From Pilimelia anulata (GTDB taxonomy: Bacteria; Actinomycetota; Actinomycetes; Mycobacteriales; Micromonosporaceae): a stretch of 64,000 bases of DNA. Of the stretch, positions 33,362-40,557 are shown piece by piece. The notes beneath the pieces are model-generated. The model did no database searches. It was not told the DNA's origin and saw nothing but the letters and a program-made list of their open reading frames with translations. The stretch lies in the NCBI RefSeq assembly GCF_014647895.1, contig NZ_BMQB01000011.1, positions 124,001-188,000 of the forward strand. Direction: 5' to 3'. The stretch's first letter is position 1; each line of letters begins with the position of its first letter. Position numbers and translations under genes: made by a program.

Positions 33362-34441
33362 TCACTCCCGGTACTCGGCCGGGACGGCGTCCGCGGCGAT
33401 GGTCTCGAACCGGCGGTCGAACAGGTCGCCGGCCCTGACCGGCTTGATGAACCCGCCGGCGACCAGCAGGTCGGCGGACTCCTGCTGCCAGGCCAGCGCC
33501 CGGTCCCAGTTGCGCGGGAAGGCGGGCTTGTCCTCGGCGTCGACGATGCGCGCGCCGTCGGCGGCGGTCACCCCCTGGTCCTTGACGTAGTACGCGTCGA
33601 TCCACTCCCGCGGGTGCCGGTGCGCCCACACCTTCGACTGCGCCCAGTACGGGATGAACGCCCGGATCGCCGCCGCCTTCCGCGCGTCGGCGAGCACGTC
33701 CTGCGGCGCCCACAGGATCGTCAGGTAGTCGACGGCCGTGATCGGGATGGCCGTCGCGCCGTCCTTGCGGTACTCGGCGAGGTACTTGGTCAGCGACGGC
33801 TCGGCCAGCGGCGCGACGTCGATCTGCTTGCTCTGCAGCGCGACGAGGAACTGGGTGCTGCTCAGCGTCACCAGCTTCACGTCGGTCGGCTTCAGGCCCT
33901 GCTCCTTGAGCGTGCGCAGGACGACCAGCCCCTGCGCCTGGCCCTGGGAGAAGCCGATCTTCTTGCCGCGCAGGTCCCTGACGCCGGCGACCGGGCCGCC
34001 CGGCGCGGTGGCGAATCGGTAGATCGGCGCCCGCTTGGTCTGCACGGCCACGATCCGCGCGCCCACATTGATCGCCCGGGCCTGGATCGGCGGGATGCCC
34101 GCGTTGGACGCGAGGTCGATCGAGCGGGCCCGGAAGCCCTGGATCACGTCCGGCCCGGCCTGGATGTTCGGCCAGTCCCGCACCCGGAACGGCAGCTTCC
34201 CGATCTCGCCGGACGCCTCCAGCGCGCGCCGGGTCTGGTGGATCGAGATCACCAGCTCGGTGTCGGGTGCGACGGCGGTCGGCAGCGGCGCGGCCGCGGC
34301 CAGCTCGACGCCCGGCGCGGCGTCGTCGTCGGCGCAGCCGGCGAGGCCGGCGGCGGCGACGCCGAGCAGGCCGCCCAGCAGGGTGCGGCGGTGGACCAGG
34401 GGGGCTCGGTGGCGGTCGGATCGGGGCGTGGTGTGGCTCAC
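33362..34441 (-). CDS. ssuA: Sulfonate-type ABC transporter binding lipoprotein
   Basis: 359-aa extracytoplasmic binding protein. The N-terminus has HRR then a hydrophobic stretch and the lipobox LAGC, lipidated at Cys36. The twin Arg (RR at 18-19) suggests possible Tat export. The mature part is an SsuA/NrtA-like periplasmic binding fold (DLRGKKIGFSQGQAQGLVVL, LVALQSKQIDVAPLAEPS). GTG 34441 follows AAGGAG with five-base spacing. First structural gene of the operon, which begins with a leader peptide. Ligand likely an alkanesulfonate or other organosulfur compound. Confidence 0.9.
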   Translation of the reverse strand: MSHTTPRSDRHRAPLVHRRTLLGGLLGVAAAGLAGCADDDAAPGVELAAAAPLPTAVAPDTELVISIHQTRRALEASGEIGKLPFRVRDWPNIQAGPDVIQGFRARSIDLASNAGIPPIQARAINVGARIVAVQTKRAPIYRFATAPGGPVAGVRDLRGKKIGFSQGQAQGLVVLRTLKEQGLKPTDVKLVTLSSTQFLVALQSKQIDVAPLAEPSLTKYLAEYRKDGATAIPITAVDYLTILWAPQDVLADARKAAAIRAFIPYWAQSKVWAHRHPREWIDAYYVKDQGVTAADGARIVDAEDKPAFPRNWDRALAWQQESADLLVAGGFIKPVRAGDLFDRRFETIAADAVPAEYRE

Positions 34442-34638
34442 GGCTGCTCCTTCGCTGGCGGCGGGGCCGGCGGGTGTGCGGGGTCGGCGCGGCGCCGGGT
34501 GGGCCGCGCGGACGGTACGGCGGGGCGCCGCCGGCGCGGGGGTGCGCGGGCGGTGCGGCGGAGGGGTGTGGCGGTCGGAGGTTCAGCGCCCGCGGGTGCG
34601 CGGGGCGGACGGGTGCCGGTCGGCACCGCTCGGCGACC

Positions 34639-34710
34639 TCAACAACCGCTGCTGCACGTGCGGAGGAAGTCGATGAAGCGGCGCCGTACGAGACGCTTGC
34701 TTCGATCCAT
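34639..34710 (-). CDS. Leaderless Cys-ending leader peptide of the sulfonate operon
   Basis: 23-aa peptide encoded 198 bases upstream of the binding protein gene. It starts MDRSKRLVRRRF and ends FLRTCSSGC before TGA. This is the pattern of actinobacterial leader peptides before sulfur-assimilation genes: RRR, then an I/L-D-F/L core, then C-terminal Cys codons. The start ATG coincides with the predicted transcription start (six bases after a TATATT box), so translation would be leaderless. In mycobacteria such Cys-rich leaders act in cysteine-responsive attenuation; here ribosome pausing at the two Cys codons could sense cysteine status. Too short for usual gene finding. Confidence 0.75.
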   Translation of the reverse strand: MDRSKRLVRRRFIDFLRTCSSGC

Positions 34711-34716
34711 TCCCGA

Positions 34717-34744
34717 AATATAGGCGGTGGCGGGCGGGTGTCCC
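34717..34744 (-). promoter_or_regulatory. Promoter of sulfonate operon with leaderless start
   Basis: On the minus strand: -35 GGGACA (34739-34744), 16-base spacer, -10 TATATT (34717-34722), then TCGGGA and the ATG of the leader peptide at 34710. The predicted start of transcription is the A of that ATG. Confidence 0.7.
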
Positions 34745-34965
34745 AGAGGTATGTGACCGGCATCACCCAGTAGACCGCTATGTCATATGGGACTGATAGA
34801 TATTTGACCAACGTTTCCGCAGTTCAGCTTGCTGTCGGTTCGTCAGGGACACGAGATGCCGCGCCGATCGGGTAGGGCTGCCCGGGCCGGCCCGGCGGTG
34901 ACCCGGTCGGGTGAGGAGGTGGGCTCGGCGCCGGGGCGGATCGGCCGCCGCCTACCCTGGGGGCC

Positions 34966-35895
34966 ATGCCCGCCCGTCGGCTCATCCGCATCGGCACCCG
35001 CTCCTCCCCGATGGCGCTCGCCCAGGTCGCCCGGGTCCGCCGGGACCTCGCCGCCGCCCACCCCGACATCGACACCACCGTCGTACCGATCACCACCTCG
35101 GGCGACAGGTGGGCCGGGCCGCTGTCCGCGCTGGGCGGCAAGGGCGCGTTCACCAAGGAGGTCGACCAGGCGCTGCTCGCCGGCGAGGTCGACCTGGCGG
35201 TGCACTGCATGAAGGACGTACCCGGCGACCGGCCGGTCCCGGCCGGCACCACGTTCGCCGCGTACCTCGCCCGCGACGACATCCGCGACGCGCTCGTCCA
35301 CCCGGGCGGGGCGAAGCTGGCCGACCTGCCGCCCGGCACCCGGATCGGCACCTCGGCGGTCCGCCGGGTGGCCCAGCTCCGCCGGGCGCACCCCGACTTG
35401 GAGACCGTCCCGATCCGCGGCAACGCCAACAGCCGGCTGGCCAAGCTCGACGCCGGCGAGGCGGACGCGCTGCTGCTCGCCGTGTCCGGGCTGGAGCGGA
35501 TCGGCCGGACCGACCGGATCACCGAGATCCTGTCCGCCGAGGCGATGTGCCCGCCGATCGGTGCCGGGGTGCTGGGGCTCCAGTGCCGGGCCGACGACGC
35601 GGCCGCGATCGAGGCGGTCAGCCCGCTCGGCGACCGGGAGACCTGGCGGGAGACGACCGCGGAGCGGATGTTCCTGCACGTCCTGCAGGGCCACTGCAAC
35701 AGCCCCATCGCCGGGTACGCCCGGACCGAGCCGGACGGCCGGATCGGCCTGCGCGCGCAGGTGTTCAGCAGCGACGGCAAGACCGTCCTGGACGCGCACG
35801 AGTGGGACCGCGACCCGCTGATCCTCGGTACGTCCGCCGCCCTCACCCTGCTCAAGCAGGGCGCCCGCGACCTGATCGACGCCATCCCCCACTGA
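34966..35895 (+). CDS. hemC: Hydroxymethylbilane synthase (porphobilinogen deaminase) family
   Basis: 309-aa enzyme family that joins four porphobilinogens in haem biosynthesis. The N-terminus RIGTRSSPMALAQ is diagnostic. The active-site Asp motif HCMKDVP, the SAVRRVAQL arginines and the cofactor Cys244 in LQGHCNSPIAGYA are present. Odd points: the usual GNVDTRLRKL reads GNANSRLAKL, HSMKD is HCMKD, and the usual GGCQ around the Cys reads GHCN. No other haem genes are near, so this may be a second, divergent copy. ATG 34966 has a GGGGG site close by. Activity as HMBS likely but not certain. Confidence 0.8.
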   Translation: MPARRLIRIGTRSSPMALAQVARVRRDLAAAHPDIDTTVVPITTSGDRWAGPLSALGGKGAFTKEVDQALLAGEVDLAVHCMKDVPGDRPVPAGTTFAAYLARDDIRDALVHPGGAKLADLPPGTRIGTSAVRRVAQLRRAHPDLETVPIRGNANSRLAKLDAGEADALLLAVSGLERIGRTDRITEILSAEAMCPPIGAGVLGLQCRADDAAAIEAVSPLGDRETWRETTAERMFLHVLQGHCNSPIAGYARTEPDGRIGLRAQVFSSDGKTVLDAHEWDRDPLILGTSAALTLLKQGARDLIDAIPH

Positions 35896-35922
35896 CGACC
35901 GCGCGCCGGCGCTCCGTCCGGC

Positions 35923-35972
35923 GGAGCGGGTGCATCCGTGGTCGCCACGACGACAACGAATGCACCCGCTCC
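35923..35972 (+). terminator. Hairpin after hemC
   Basis: Perfect 13-base arms GGAGCGGGTGCAT and ATGCACCCGCTCC with a 24-base loop, between the converging hemC and S8 protease genes. Factor-independent use is uncertain as no T-run follows. Confidence 0.6.
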
Positions 35973-35995
35973 CGAGGGGACGCGGCTGCGGTCGG

Positions 35996-37204
35996 TCAGG
36001 AGCCGACGTACAGCAGCTTGTTGACCGTGTCCTTCGCGCCCGTGATCACGTCCGGGGTCGCGGCGGCCGCCAGGGCCTCGGCGACCGCGGCGGGGGTGGC
36101 GGCGGGGTTGGCCTCGAGGTACAGCGCCGCGGCGCCCGCCACGTGCGGCGCGGCCATCGACGTGCCGCTGCTGCTCTTGGTGGCGTTGTCGTCGCCCTTG
36201 CCCCACGCGCTCACGATGTCGACGCCCGGCCCCCAGATGTCCACGCAGCTCCCCCAGTTGGTGAACGACGCCGCCGCGTCGGTCCGCTGGCTCGCCGCGA
36301 CCGTGATCGCCTCCTTGGTACGGGCGGGCGACGCGCGGCAGGCGTCCTTGCGGTCGTTGCCGGCGGCGAGGACGAATACGACCCCCGAGGCGATGCCGCG
36401 CCGGACCGCGTCGTCCGACGCCTGGCTGACGGGGCCGCCCAGGCTCATGTTGGCCACGGCGGGCTTGACGGCGTTCTTGGTGACCCAGTCGACGCCGGCG
36501 ACGACGACGCTCATGTCGCCGGTGCCCTGGCAGCCCAGCACCCGGACGGCGTGGACCTTCGCCCCGGGCGCCATGCCGTACGCGGTGCCGGCGGTCGTCC
36601 CGGCGACGTGGGTGCCGTGGCCGTGGCAATCCACGGCGCCGCCGCCGCTGGTCACGCCGTCGAAGCCGGGTACGGCGCGGCCGCCGAAGTCCGTGTGGGT
36701 CTGCTTGATGCCGGTGTCGATGATGTAGGCGTTCACGCCCGCGCCGCCCTTGCCCGTCGGCGTGTACCGGTCGTCGAGGGGCAGCTTGCGCTGGTCGCTG
36801 CGGTCCAGGCCCCACGGGGCGGCGGGCCGGCCCGGCCGGTCGTCGAGGCTGACCCGCTGGTCCTGCTCGACGTAGGCGACGGCGGCGTGCGCCGCGAGGC
36901 GGGCGGCGGCGCCCGCGGTACCGGCGAACTGGAAGCCGGACACCGCGTCGTAGGTGCGGACGACCCGGCCGCCGTACGCGTCGGCGATCCGGCCGGCGGT
37001 CGCCGCGGCCCCGCCGCGGGCGACGGCGCCGTCCCTGAACTTCACGATGTAGCTGCCGGCGATGGCCGCGGGGCTGTCGGCGGCGAGTACCGGCCCGACG
37101 GCCTCCTGCGCGTGCGCGGCGCCGCCGCCGACGACGGCCGCAGCGACGGCGGCGGCCATGACGAATCCGACTCTTCGGCGGGTGGAACCGGTGCGGTGGC
37201 CCAT
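35996..37204 (-). CDS. Secreted subtilisin-like protease (S8), second copy
   Basis: 402-aa exported protease. ATG 37204 with GGAG eight bases upstream; a longer frame to 37348 lacks a signal peptide and is rejected. Signal peptide to about residue 32, I9-like propeptide (GSYIVKFRDGAVARGG), then the catalytic domain: Asp in YIIDTGIKQTH, His in HGHGTHVAGTT, Asn in LAAGNDRKD, Ser in SGTSMAAPH. It is about as long as the protease at 24540 and shares the same layout but is clearly diverged, as the flanking residues differ. Divergent from an S1 protease with a shared 331-base control region. Confidence 0.92.
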   Translation of the reverse strand: MGHRTGSTRRRVGFVMAAAVAAAVVGGGAAHAQEAVGPVLAADSPAAIAGSYIVKFRDGAVARGGAAATAGRIADAYGGRVVRTYDAVSGFQFAGTAGAAARLAAHAAVAYVEQDQRVSLDDRPGRPAAPWGLDRSDQRKLPLDDRYTPTGKGGAGVNAYIIDTGIKQTHTDFGGRAVPGFDGVTSGGGAVDCHGHGTHVAGTTAGTAYGMAPGAKVHAVRVLGCQGTGDMSVVVAGVDWVTKNAVKPAVANMSLGGPVSQASDDAVRRGIASGVVFVLAAGNDRKDACRASPARTKEAITVAASQRTDAAASFTNWGSCVDIWGPGVDIVSAWGKGDDNATKSSSGTSMAAPHVAGAAALYLEANPAATPAAVAEALAAAATPDVITGAKDTVNKLLYVGS

Positions 37205-37366
37205 GGTGGCGTCTCCTGGCCTCGACGGGTGGGTCGCGGGATCGCCGGGCAAACCCGGCGCGCCACCGCGAAGACAGTGGCGCTGATCGATGCCGTGAAA
37301 CGTATGTCCGCGGGGTCGGCGCGAGACAGCATTGAACGTTGACAGCATTCGTGATAACCCACCGCG

Positions 37367-37384
37367 TACATCTGTACAGATGTA
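37367..37384. promoter_or_regulatory. Perfect 18-base palindrome between divergent protease genes
   Basis: TACATCTGTACAGATGTA reads the same on both strands. It lies mid-way in the 331-base region between the S8 gene (start 37204) and the S1 gene (start 37536). A second partial palindrome, CATAT-GTAG-ATATG, follows at about 37407. A likely operator for a dimeric regulator that may control both proteases; no regulator is encoded next to it. Confidence 0.6.
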
Positions 37385-37535
37385 ATTCCCCGCCCGCGGG
37401 CAAGCGGCATATGTAGATATGTGGCTCTGTCGGGCGGCGGCCTTCCGGGGGTAGGTTCGGCCGGCGGCGCCCCGTCCGCGGCATCGCTCGCGACGACATC
37501 ACGGGCGTCCGCCCACCACCCGCCAAGGAGGCGTC

Positions 37536-38384
37536 GTGCCCGTCCGCCACGCCCTGCTCGCCGCGCTCGTCACCGGCCTCACGGCGACCCTCACGGCCGC
37601 CGGCGCGACGGCCGTCGGCGCGGCGCCGCCGGTGGCCGTCCGGCCCGAGCCGGCGCCCCGGATCGTCGGCGGCACCGAGGTCCCCGACGACGCCCGCTAC
37701 CCGTGGATGGCCCGGATTCAACTGCACGTCCCGAAGGGCGTGGCGATGTGCGGCGGGAGCCAGGTCTCCCCGGACATCGTCGTCACCGCGGCCCACTGCT
37801 TCCTGGAGACCACCAGCGACGGCAAGCCGGACCGGGTCGTCCTGGACATCGGCAGGATCGACCCCACCACCGCCGAGGCCGCCGGCCAGCGCCGCACCGG
37901 CGCGGCCTACCGCTACGGCCGCGGCGTCCGCAAGTCCGACTGGGCGGTCGTCAAACTGGACCAGCCGTACCGGGCCGCCCACTACCCGCGCCTGGCCGAC
38001 GACGCCGGCCGGGACACCGCGCCGGCGTTCCGGGCGATCGGCTGGGGCATGACCTCGTACGGCTCGCACCAGGCGAAGATCCTGCGCGAGGTCGACCTTC
38101 CCCTGGTCCCCGACACCGACCGCCGGTGCGCCGACGACCCCGACTTCGAGCGCCCCGACCTGCACATCTGCGCCGGCGACGACAGGAAGACCACCTGCAT
38201 GGGCGACTCCGGCGGCCCGCTGCTGGCGGGCGCCGCGGGCGACTGGACGCTGGTCGGGATCACGAGCTGGGGGTACGGCTGCGGCAGCCGCGGCACCCCC
38301 GGCTTCTACGCCCAGGTCAGCGTCTTCGCCAAGGAGATCCGCGCCGCGATCACCGCGCTCGGCGGCCAGCAACCCGGCCGGTAG
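37536..38384 (+). CDS. Secreted trypsin-like serine protease (S1), second copy
   Basis: 282-aa exported protease. Signal peptide to about residue 30, short propeptide, mature start RIVGGTEVPDD (classical trypsin activation site). Triad: His in VTAAHC, Asp in KSDWAVVKL, Ser in CMGDSGGPLL. The SWGYGCG segment after the Ser is typical of trypsin-like proteases, but the S1 base position (GDDRKTTCMGDSGG) lacks an obvious Asp189, so specificity is open. GTG 37536 with AAGGAGG upstream. Ends head-on with ilvD. Confidence 0.9.
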   Translation: MPVRHALLAALVTGLTATLTAAGATAVGAAPPVAVRPEPAPRIVGGTEVPDDARYPWMARIQLHVPKGVAMCGGSQVSPDIVVTAAHCFLETTSDGKPDRVVLDIGRIDPTTAEAAGQRRTGAAYRYGRGVRKSDWAVVKLDQPYRAAHYPRLADDAGRDTAPAFRAIGWGMTSYGSHQAKILREVDLPLVPDTDRRCADDPDFERPDLHICAGDDRKTTCMGDSGGPLLAGAAGDWTLVGITSWGYGCGSRGTPGFYAQVSVFAKEIRAAITALGGQQPGR

Positions 38385-38400
38385 CCCCGCGGCGCGGGGC
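38384..38400. terminator. Short hairpin between converging S1 protease and ilvD
   Basis: GCCCCGC-GGC-GCGGGGC, a 7-base perfect stem starting at the last base of the protease stop and ending three bases before the converging ilvD stop. Could end transcripts from both sides. Confidence 0.5.
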
Positions 38401-38403
38401 CGG

Positions 38404-40248
38404 TCAGGGGACGCGGCGGTAGGCGCCGTCGCTCGCCGCGGTGGTCATCGACGCGTACGCGCGCAGCGCCGCCGACACCGGCCGCTCCCGGTCCACCGGC
38501 GTGTACGGCCGGTCCCGCTTGTCCTGGGTCACCGCCCGCTCGACCAGCACCGCCTCGTCCACCCGCAGGGCGACCGAGCGGGCCGGGATGTCGATCTCGA
38601 TCGGGTCCCCGTCCTCGACCAGCGCGATCAGCCCGCCGCCGGCCGCCTCGGGCGAGACGTGCCCGATGGACAGCCCCGAGGTGCCGCCGGAGAACCGGCC
38701 GTCGGTGATCAGCGCGCAGCTCTTGCCGAGGCCGCGTCCCTTGAGGAACGACGTCGGGTACAGCATCTCCTGCATGCCCGGGCCGCCGCGCGGCCCCTCG
38801 TACCGGATCACCACGACCTCGCCGGCGACCACCGCGCCGCCGAGGATGCCGGCGACGGCGTCCTCCTGCGACTCGAACACCCGGGCCGGGCCGGTGAACC
38901 GCAGGCTGCCCTCGTCCACGCCGGCGGTCTTGACCACGCAGCCGTCCGGGGCCAGGTTGCCGAACAGGACGGCGAGCCCGCCGTCGGCCGAGTACGCGTG
39001 CGCCGCGCCCCGGATGCAGCCGCCGGCCGCGTCGGTGTCCGGGGTGGCCCAGCGGTTCGCGGTGGAGAACGGCTCGGTGGTGCGGACCCCGCCGGGCGCG
39101 GCCAGGAACAGCTCGTGCGCGGCCGGGGTCGCGGTGCCGCCGCGGATGTCCCAGTCGGCGAGCCAGCCGGCCAGGTCGGGGGCGTGGACGGCGTGCACGT
39201 CGCGGTGCAGCAGGCCGGCGCGGTCCAGCTCGCCGAGCAGGGCCGGGATGCCGCCGGCCCGGTGCACGTCCTCCATGTGGTAGTCGGGGCTGTTCGGCGC
39301 GACCTTCGCCAGGCAGGGCACCCGGCGGGAGATGGCGTCGATGTCCGCGACGGTGAAGTCGACCTCGCCCTCGCGGGCGGCGGCCAGCAGGTGCAGGACG
39401 GTGTTCGTCGAGCCGCCCATGGCGACGTCGAGGGCGACGGCGTTCTCGAACGCCGCCCGGCTGGCGATGGCCCGGGGCAGGACCGCGCCGTCGTCCGCGC
39501 CGTAGTACCGGCGGCACAGGTCCACGACCAGCGTGCCGGCCCGCTCGAACAGCGCCCGCCGGGCCTCGTGCGTGGCCAGCGTCGAGCCGTTGCCGGGCAG
39601 GGCCAGGCCGATCGCCTCGGTGAGGCAGTTCATCGAGTTGGCGGTGAACATGCCGGAGCAGGAGCCGCAGGTCGGGCAGGCCGAGCGCTCGATGGCGTCC
39701 AGCGACTCGTCGGACACGCCCGCGTCGGCGGCGGCGACCATCGCGTCGACCAGGTCCAGCTTGCGCCGGACCACGCCGTCGGCCGACACGGTCTTGCCGG
39801 CCTCCATCGGGCCGCCCGAGACGAACACCGTCGGGATGTTCAGCCGCAGCGCCGCCAGCAGCATGCCGGGGGTGATCTTGTCGCAGTTCGAGATGCAGAC
39901 GAGGGCGTCGGCGCAGTGCGCCTGGACCATGTACTCGACCGCGTCCGCGATCAGCTCGCGGCTGGGCAGCGAGTAGAGCATCCCGCCGTGGCCCATGGCG
40001 ATGCCGTCGTCCACGGCGATCGTGTTGAACTCCCGGCCGACCCCGCCGGCCCCGGCCACCGCGTCGGCCACGATGATGCCGAGATCCCGCAGGTGTACGT
40101 GGCCGGGGACGAACTGCGTGAAGCTGTTGGCAATGGCCACGATCGGCTTGCCGAAGTCGTCGTCGGTCATGCCGGTGGCGCGCCAGAGGGCGCGCGCGCC
40201 GGCCATGTTCCGGCCGGAAGTGGAGGTCCTGGACCGCAGTTCGGGCAT
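38404..40248 (-). CDS. ilvD: Dihydroxy-acid dehydratase
   Basis: 614-aa Fe-S enzyme that dehydrates 2,3-dihydroxy-isovalerate and -methylvalerate in valine/isoleucine synthesis. Cluster-binding cysteines appear in CISNCDKITPG and CPTCGSCSGMF. Typical ends: RSRTSTSGRNMAGARALWRATG at the start and a YRRVP tail. Length is that of the longer (E. coli-type) group. ATG 40248. Divergent from ilvBNC, so the region 40249-40557 may drive both; the attenuator only affects ilvBNC. Terminates toward the protease gene. Confidence 0.95.
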   Translation of the reverse strand: MPELRSRTSTSGRNMAGARALWRATGMTDDDFGKPIVAIANSFTQFVPGHVHLRDLGIIVADAVAGAGGVGREFNTIAVDDGIAMGHGGMLYSLPSRELIADAVEYMVQAHCADALVCISNCDKITPGMLLAALRLNIPTVFVSGGPMEAGKTVSADGVVRRKLDLVDAMVAAADAGVSDESLDAIERSACPTCGSCSGMFTANSMNCLTEAIGLALPGNGSTLATHEARRALFERAGTLVVDLCRRYYGADDGAVLPRAIASRAAFENAVALDVAMGGSTNTVLHLLAAAREGEVDFTVADIDAISRRVPCLAKVAPNSPDYHMEDVHRAGGIPALLGELDRAGLLHRDVHAVHAPDLAGWLADWDIRGGTATPAAHELFLAAPGGVRTTEPFSTANRWATPDTDAAGGCIRGAAHAYSADGGLAVLFGNLAPDGCVVKTAGVDEGSLRFTGPARVFESQEDAVAGILGGAVVAGEVVVIRYEGPRGGPGMQEMLYPTSFLKGRGLGKSCALITDGRFSGGTSGLSIGHVSPEAAGGGLIALVEDGDPIEIDIPARSVALRVDEAVLVERAVTQDKRDRPYTPVDRERPVSAALRAYASMTTAASDGAYRRVP

Positions 40249-40337
40249 GACCCGAGTGTGACACCAGCAGCTCAGCGGGCATAGCCGCGGGGCGGGGCGG
40301 CGCCGGAACCCGGCGGTGTGGGATTCCGCCGAACCGG

Positions 40338-40366
40338 TTGACAGCGGCCGTCCGATGCGCCAGAGT
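40338..40366 (+). promoter_or_regulatory. Promoter of ilvBNC with near-leaderless start
   Basis: Perfect -35 TTGACA (40338-40343), 17-base spacer, -10 CAGAGT (40361-40366, weak first base). Transcription should begin at about the ATG of the leader peptide at 40374, giving a leaderless or nearly leaderless transcript. Confidence 0.65.
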
Positions 40367-40373
40367 CGGCCTC

Positions 40374-40409
40374 ATGTCCCACCGACTGTTCCAGGTAATT
40401 CTCATGTAG
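40374..40409 (+). CDS. ilv leader peptide with Val-Ile-Leu codons
   Basis: 11-aa peptide MSHRLFQVILM. Val, Ile and Leu codons are adjacent (GTA ATT CTC), the three end-products of the pathway, and use rare AT-containing codons for this genome. The stop codon forms the foot of the first stem of the attenuator. This is the classic layout of branched-chain amino acid attenuation, with ribosome stalling at V-I-L favouring read-through. Too short for usual gene finding. Confidence 0.85.
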   Translation: MSHRLFQVILM

Positions 40410-40469
40410 CGCGTCGATGCACCTCGTCGACGCGCTAGCCCGCGTGCTTCCGAGCACGGGGGCTTTTTT
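40407..40469 (+). promoter_or_regulatory. ilvBNC transcription attenuator
   Basis: Two stems. The first, TAGCGCGTCGA (40407-40417) with TCGACGCGCTA (40427-40437), is a perfect 11-base stem beginning at the leader stop. The second, AGCCCGCGTGCT (40437-40448) with AGCACGGGGGCT (40453-40464), has a TCCG loop and one mismatch and is followed by TTTTT (to 40469): a terminator. A stalled ribosome would disrupt the first stem; the alternative antiterminator pairing was not worked out. Confidence 0.85.
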
Positions 40470-40557
40470 GTTGCCCGACCCAGCCGTGGGGCCCCCTCGG
40501 GGCCGTTCGCCACCGCGCAGCCGCAGCCCGTACCCGAGCCGAAAGTACTGATTTGTG

